This document shows, piece after piece, positions 44,001 through 46,121 of a stretch of DNA of 46,121 nt; position 1 is the first letter of the stretch; every line of letters starts with the position of its first letter. Below the pieces are notes generated by a model. That model was given only the letters and a program-made list of their open reading frames with translations. It did no database searches and was not told the DNA's origin. The position numbers were made by a program, and so were the translations under genes. The DNA is from Desulfobacteraceae bacterium (GTDB lineage: Bacteria; Desulfobacterota; Desulfobacteria; Desulfobacterales; Desulfobacteraceae), in contig JAAEMK010001353.1 in NCBI GenBank assembly GCA_024225635.1, positions 1 to 46,121 of the forward strand, read 5' to 3'.

Positions 44001-45392
44001 ATGATGGATTCAAAGATTCTGGTTGTTGATGACGAGCCTGCCATTGTGAGCGGGTGCAAGATGATCCTTTCGGAACAGGGGTACACGGTGGAGGTCTCCA
44101 CCTCGGGCAGGGAGGGGCTGAAAATGCTCCTGGACACCCCCTTTGATCTCGTGCTCCTGGATATCCAGTTTCCCCACATCAGCGGTATCGATATTCTCAA
44201 GATCCTCAAGCAGAAACGCATCAGTGTCGCAGCGGTAGTCATGACGGGCAACGGAACCGTGAACAACGCCGTGGAGGCGATGAAGAACGGCGCCTTTGAT
44301 TTTATCACCAAACCCTTCAGCGAGGAGCAGCTTCTCGGCGCCGTTGTCAAGGCCCTTGAAAGCATCAAGCTTGTCAAGGAGAACCGTTCCCTGAAAAAGC
44401 AGCTCTATGATAAATTCGATTTCAGCAACATTATCGGAGATGATTCAAATATCCGCAGGATCTTCGAGAAGATCGAGCGGGTTGCTCCCATGGACAGCAC
44501 CGTGCTCCTGGACGGTGAGAGCGGCACGGGAAAAGAACTGTTCGCCAATGCCATCCATGTGAAAAGCGCCAGGAGCGCCTGCCGGTTCCTGGCCGTCGAC
44601 TGCAGTACCTTCTCATCCACGGTCATGGAAAGCGAGCTCTTCGGCCATGTCAAGGGCGCCTTTACCGGGGCCGATGCCTGCAAGACCGGCATCTTTGAGG
44701 CGGCCTGCGACGGCACCCTTTTTCTGGACGAGGTGGCCAATCTGGATCTCGATATCCAGGGAAAGCTGTTGCGGGTCCTTGAGACCGGGGAGTATAAACC
44801 CGTGGGCTCGAGCCGGATCAGGCACACCCGGGCCAGGGTCGTCGCGGCCACCAACAGGGATCTTGGGGGAATGGTGAAAGAGGGGACGTTCCGGGAGGAT
44901 CTCTTCTACCGCCTGAACGTTTTTCCCATCCATATTCCTCCCCTCAGGGACCGGCGGGATGATATCCCGGGAATCGCCTATCATTTTTTAAGACTCTTCT
45001 GCCGCAAGGCCCAGAAACAGATCGACGGATTTTCCGATGACGCCCTCAGGGCACTTGTCAATTTTGACTGGCCCGGTAATGTCAGGCAGTTGAAAAACGT
45101 GGTCGAACGGCTTGTGATCATGTGCGACGCGGATCAGCTTGATTATCGGTCCCTTATGGACAACCTGGAAGTAAAACCCCTGGAGTTCTCCCATGCGGTT
45201 CCCATGAGCCTGAAAGAGCTGAAATCTGCTAAAAAGCGCTTTCTTGAGGAAAACTTCGGCCCCATCGAATGCGCCTTCCTGGAGCGGGCCCTCCGGGAGG
45301 CCGGCGGAAATATCACCAAGGCAGCCAAGACCGTGGGAATGCAGCGGTCAAATTTCTCTGCAATGATGAAAAAAAACGGTATCCATCCCTGA
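44001..45392 (+). CDS. NtrC-type sigma-54-dependent response regulator
   Basis: 463 residues from ATG 44001 (a second ATG follows at once; an in-frame TTG at 43983 is also open). The receiver domain is residues 1-120 (ILVVDDEPAIV; phosphorylation Asp in LVLLDIQFPH). The sigma-54 AAA+ domain has DGESGTGKELFANAIH, the intact GAFTGA loop, and TLFLDEVANLDLD for Walker B. The C-terminal Fis-type helix-turn-helix is GGNITKAAKTVGMQRSNFSAMMKK. No kinase is in the immediate neighbourhood. It stands between the LonB operon (opposite strand) and another response regulator, so stress or membrane sensing is possible but unproven. Confidence 0.92.
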   Translation: MMDSKILVVDDEPAIVSGCKMILSEQGYTVEVSTSGREGLKMLLDTPFDLVLLDIQFPHISGIDILKILKQKRISVAAVVMTGNGTVNNAVEAMKNGAFDFITKPFSEEQLLGAVVKALESIKLVKENRSLKKQLYDKFDFSNIIGDDSNIRRIFEKIERVAPMDSTVLLDGESGTGKELFANAIHVKSARSACRFLAVDCSTFSSTVMESELFGHVKGAFTGADACKTGIFEAACDGTLFLDEVANLDLDIQGKLLRVLETGEYKPVGSSRIRHTRARVVAATNRDLGGMVKEGTFREDLFYRLNVFPIHIPPLRDRRDDIPGIAYHFLRLFCRKAQKQIDGFSDDALRALVNFDWPGNVRQLKNVVERLVIMCDADQLDYRSLMDNLEVKPLEFSHAVPMSLKELKSAKKRFLEENFGPIECAFLERALREAGGNITKAAKTVGMQRSNFSAMMKKNGIHP

Positions 45393-45460
45393 TCGTTTAA
45401 GGGGATGACCTCCATTTGCGCCCGGGCGTAAATGGGGTGAATAATTTTTGTCGCTTAAGG

Positions 45461-45478
45461 CGTATAATTATTTATGCG
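45461..45478. repeat. Direct repeat unit 1, partly palindromic
   Basis: CGTATAATTATTTATGCG shares 16 of 18 bases with the unit at 45528-45545, both flanked by GG on the left and a T-rich tail. The outer bases can pair with each other (CGTATAA with TTTATGCG, one G-U). The two units lie 67 bases apart, about six helix turns, upstream of a response regulator gene. Confidence 0.5.
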
Positions 45479-45527
45479 GTTTGTGCGCGCCTGTGGCGGG
45501 CGTTTCTTTTGAATCACAGGCCGGGGG

Positions 45528-45545
45528 CGTATATTTGTTTATGCG
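45528..45545. repeat. Direct repeat unit 2
   Basis: CGTATATTTGTTTATGCG, the partner of the unit at 45461-45478. Both could be binding sites for a DNA-binding regulator acting on the gene that starts at 45746. Confidence 0.5.
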
Positions 45546-45745
45546 ATTTTGAGTAAAGGGCCTGGAATACGGCCGGTTGGTTTTAAAGGGGGCTTATTGT
45601 AACTCTTTCGATTTAAAAGGAAATAATGTTGTGGGCTTCGTTTTTTCTGTTTGCCTGAAGATTCGGCACGATCTCTGCAAACTGCATGGTTTGGAAAGGA
45701 AATCAACTATTGAAAAAATGAAATAAACAGGAAAAGGAGTCTATC

Positions 45746-46121
45746 ATGGGTGAAGTAAAAGAAATTACCACGGCTGAAACAACCCCTCCCGCCCATATTC
45801 TCATCATGGAGGATGACCTGAATGTCGCCCGGGGATTGAAGATGGTTCTGGACGAAGAGGGCCATGACGTTGACCTTCGGGACACGGGGCACGGCGCCCT
45901 GGACGCCCTGGGGCAGTATGAGTACGATCTTCTGATGGCGGACCTGCGGCTGCCGGACATCGACGGCATGCAGGTGATTCGGCAGGTGAAGGATATCAAT
46001 CCCGGAACCGGGGTGATCGCCATGACAGGCTATGCCACAAGCGCCCTTGCCGTGGATGCCATGAAGCTCGGCGCCTGTGATTTCATTGCAAAACCCTTTA
46101 CCGAAGAGCAGATAAAATCAG
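45746..46121 (+). CDS. Response regulator, truncated by the window end
   Basis: The first 125 residues are visible. A receiver domain is complete enough to identify: ILIMEDDLNVARGL with the acidic pair, the phosphorylation Asp in LLMADLRLPDIDGM, the T in VIAMTGYAT, and the K in FIAKPFTEEQ. The arrangement and the MKLGACDFIAKPF motif are typical of NtrC-type regulators, so an AAA+ domain may follow beyond the window. AAAGGAG lies eight bases before the ATG. The two repeat units upstream may control it. Confidence 0.85.
   Translation, partial: MGEVKEITTAETTPPAHILIMEDDLNVARGLKMVLDEEGHDVDLRDTGHGALDALGQYEYDLLMADLRLPDIDGMQVIRQVKDINPGTGVIAMTGYATSALAVDAMKLGACDFIAKPFTEEQIKS

Larger units (their letters stand above)
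45393..45745. other. Intergenic region with paired repeats
   Basis: 353 bases without a gene. Two similar AT-rich units within GC-rich DNA are described separately at 45461 and 45528. A ribosome site (AAAGGAG) at the right end serves the truncated regulator gene. Confidence 0.4.

Noticed and set aside
1-46121. Genes for selenocysteine insertion (selA, selB, selD, tRNA-Sec)
   Set aside because: None recognised in the window; they must be elsewhere if the two UGA calls are right.

Overview
The window most likely comes from an anaerobic, sulfate-reducing or related Desulfobacterota bacterium (Desulfobacterales-like). The pointers are a Desulfovibrio gigas-type molybdenum aldehyde oxidoreductase with its maturation cluster, a tungsten-type aldehyde ferredoxin oxidoreductase, HdrD-like iron-sulfur proteins, many NtrC-type sigma-54 regulators, and two genes that make sense only if in-frame UGA is read as selenocysteine. 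This assignment rests on protein-family recognition, not on a 16S gene or a database search. No tRNA, rRNA or CRISPR array was seen.

Layout. 1-2.1 kb: a 5'-truncated solute-binding-protein fragment, a GNAT acetyltransferase and a membrane SRPBCC protein. 2.4-13.9 kb: one long + strand cluster with almost no spacing: molybdopterin-binding protein, mop (aldehyde oxidoreductase, MCD and 2x[2Fe-2S]), a large dicluster Fe-S/flavoprotein-like protein, a small zinc-ribbon redox protein, a SAM methyltransferase, a C-GCAxxG-C-C protein, a radical SAM selenoprotein (TrsS type, UGA at 11005), an AMP-forming CoA ligase-like protein and xdhC. This matches my memory of the D. vulgaris DVU_1551-DVU_1559 set, an enzyme together with its dedicated cofactor and maturation factors. 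The remaining expected member, an NTP transferase (MocA-like), is displaced to 18.8-20.0 kb on the minus strand with a histidine phosphatase. Between the two parts lie an unknown coiled-coil protein, a decayed fragment of a second xdhC, and a PhnD-like binding protein overlapping a chemoreceptor.

20-24 kb: a PEP-CTERM exported-protein gene cut cleanly by a 1474-bp IS4-like element with a 10-bp target duplication, then a CDF metal efflux pump. 24.4-31.9 kb: a PAS histidine kinase and NtrC-type regulator, followed by a probable target operon: Tat-signal polyferredoxin, aldehyde ferredoxin oxidoreductase and an outer-membrane channel of the phenol-degradation (MetA) type. 32-34.9 kb: a DUF2867-type epimerase-like protein (minus strand) and an amino-acid-type periplasmic binding protein with a strong sigma-70 promoter.

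34.9-37.7 kb: a tandem glycine riboswitch ahead of a sodium:alanine/glycine symporter, followed by an AEC-family permease. 37.7-46.1 kb: a DUF2293 protein, a second selenoprotein (HdrD/GlpC-like, UGA at 39536 with a good SECIS-like hairpin), a membrane LonB-type protease overlapping an unknown partner gene, a complete NtrC-type regulator, and a response regulator cut by the window end. The most notable point is that two genes are split by UGA and would be called as two ORFs each by standard gene callers; read through, each gives one full-length family member with Sec at a position normally held by Cys.
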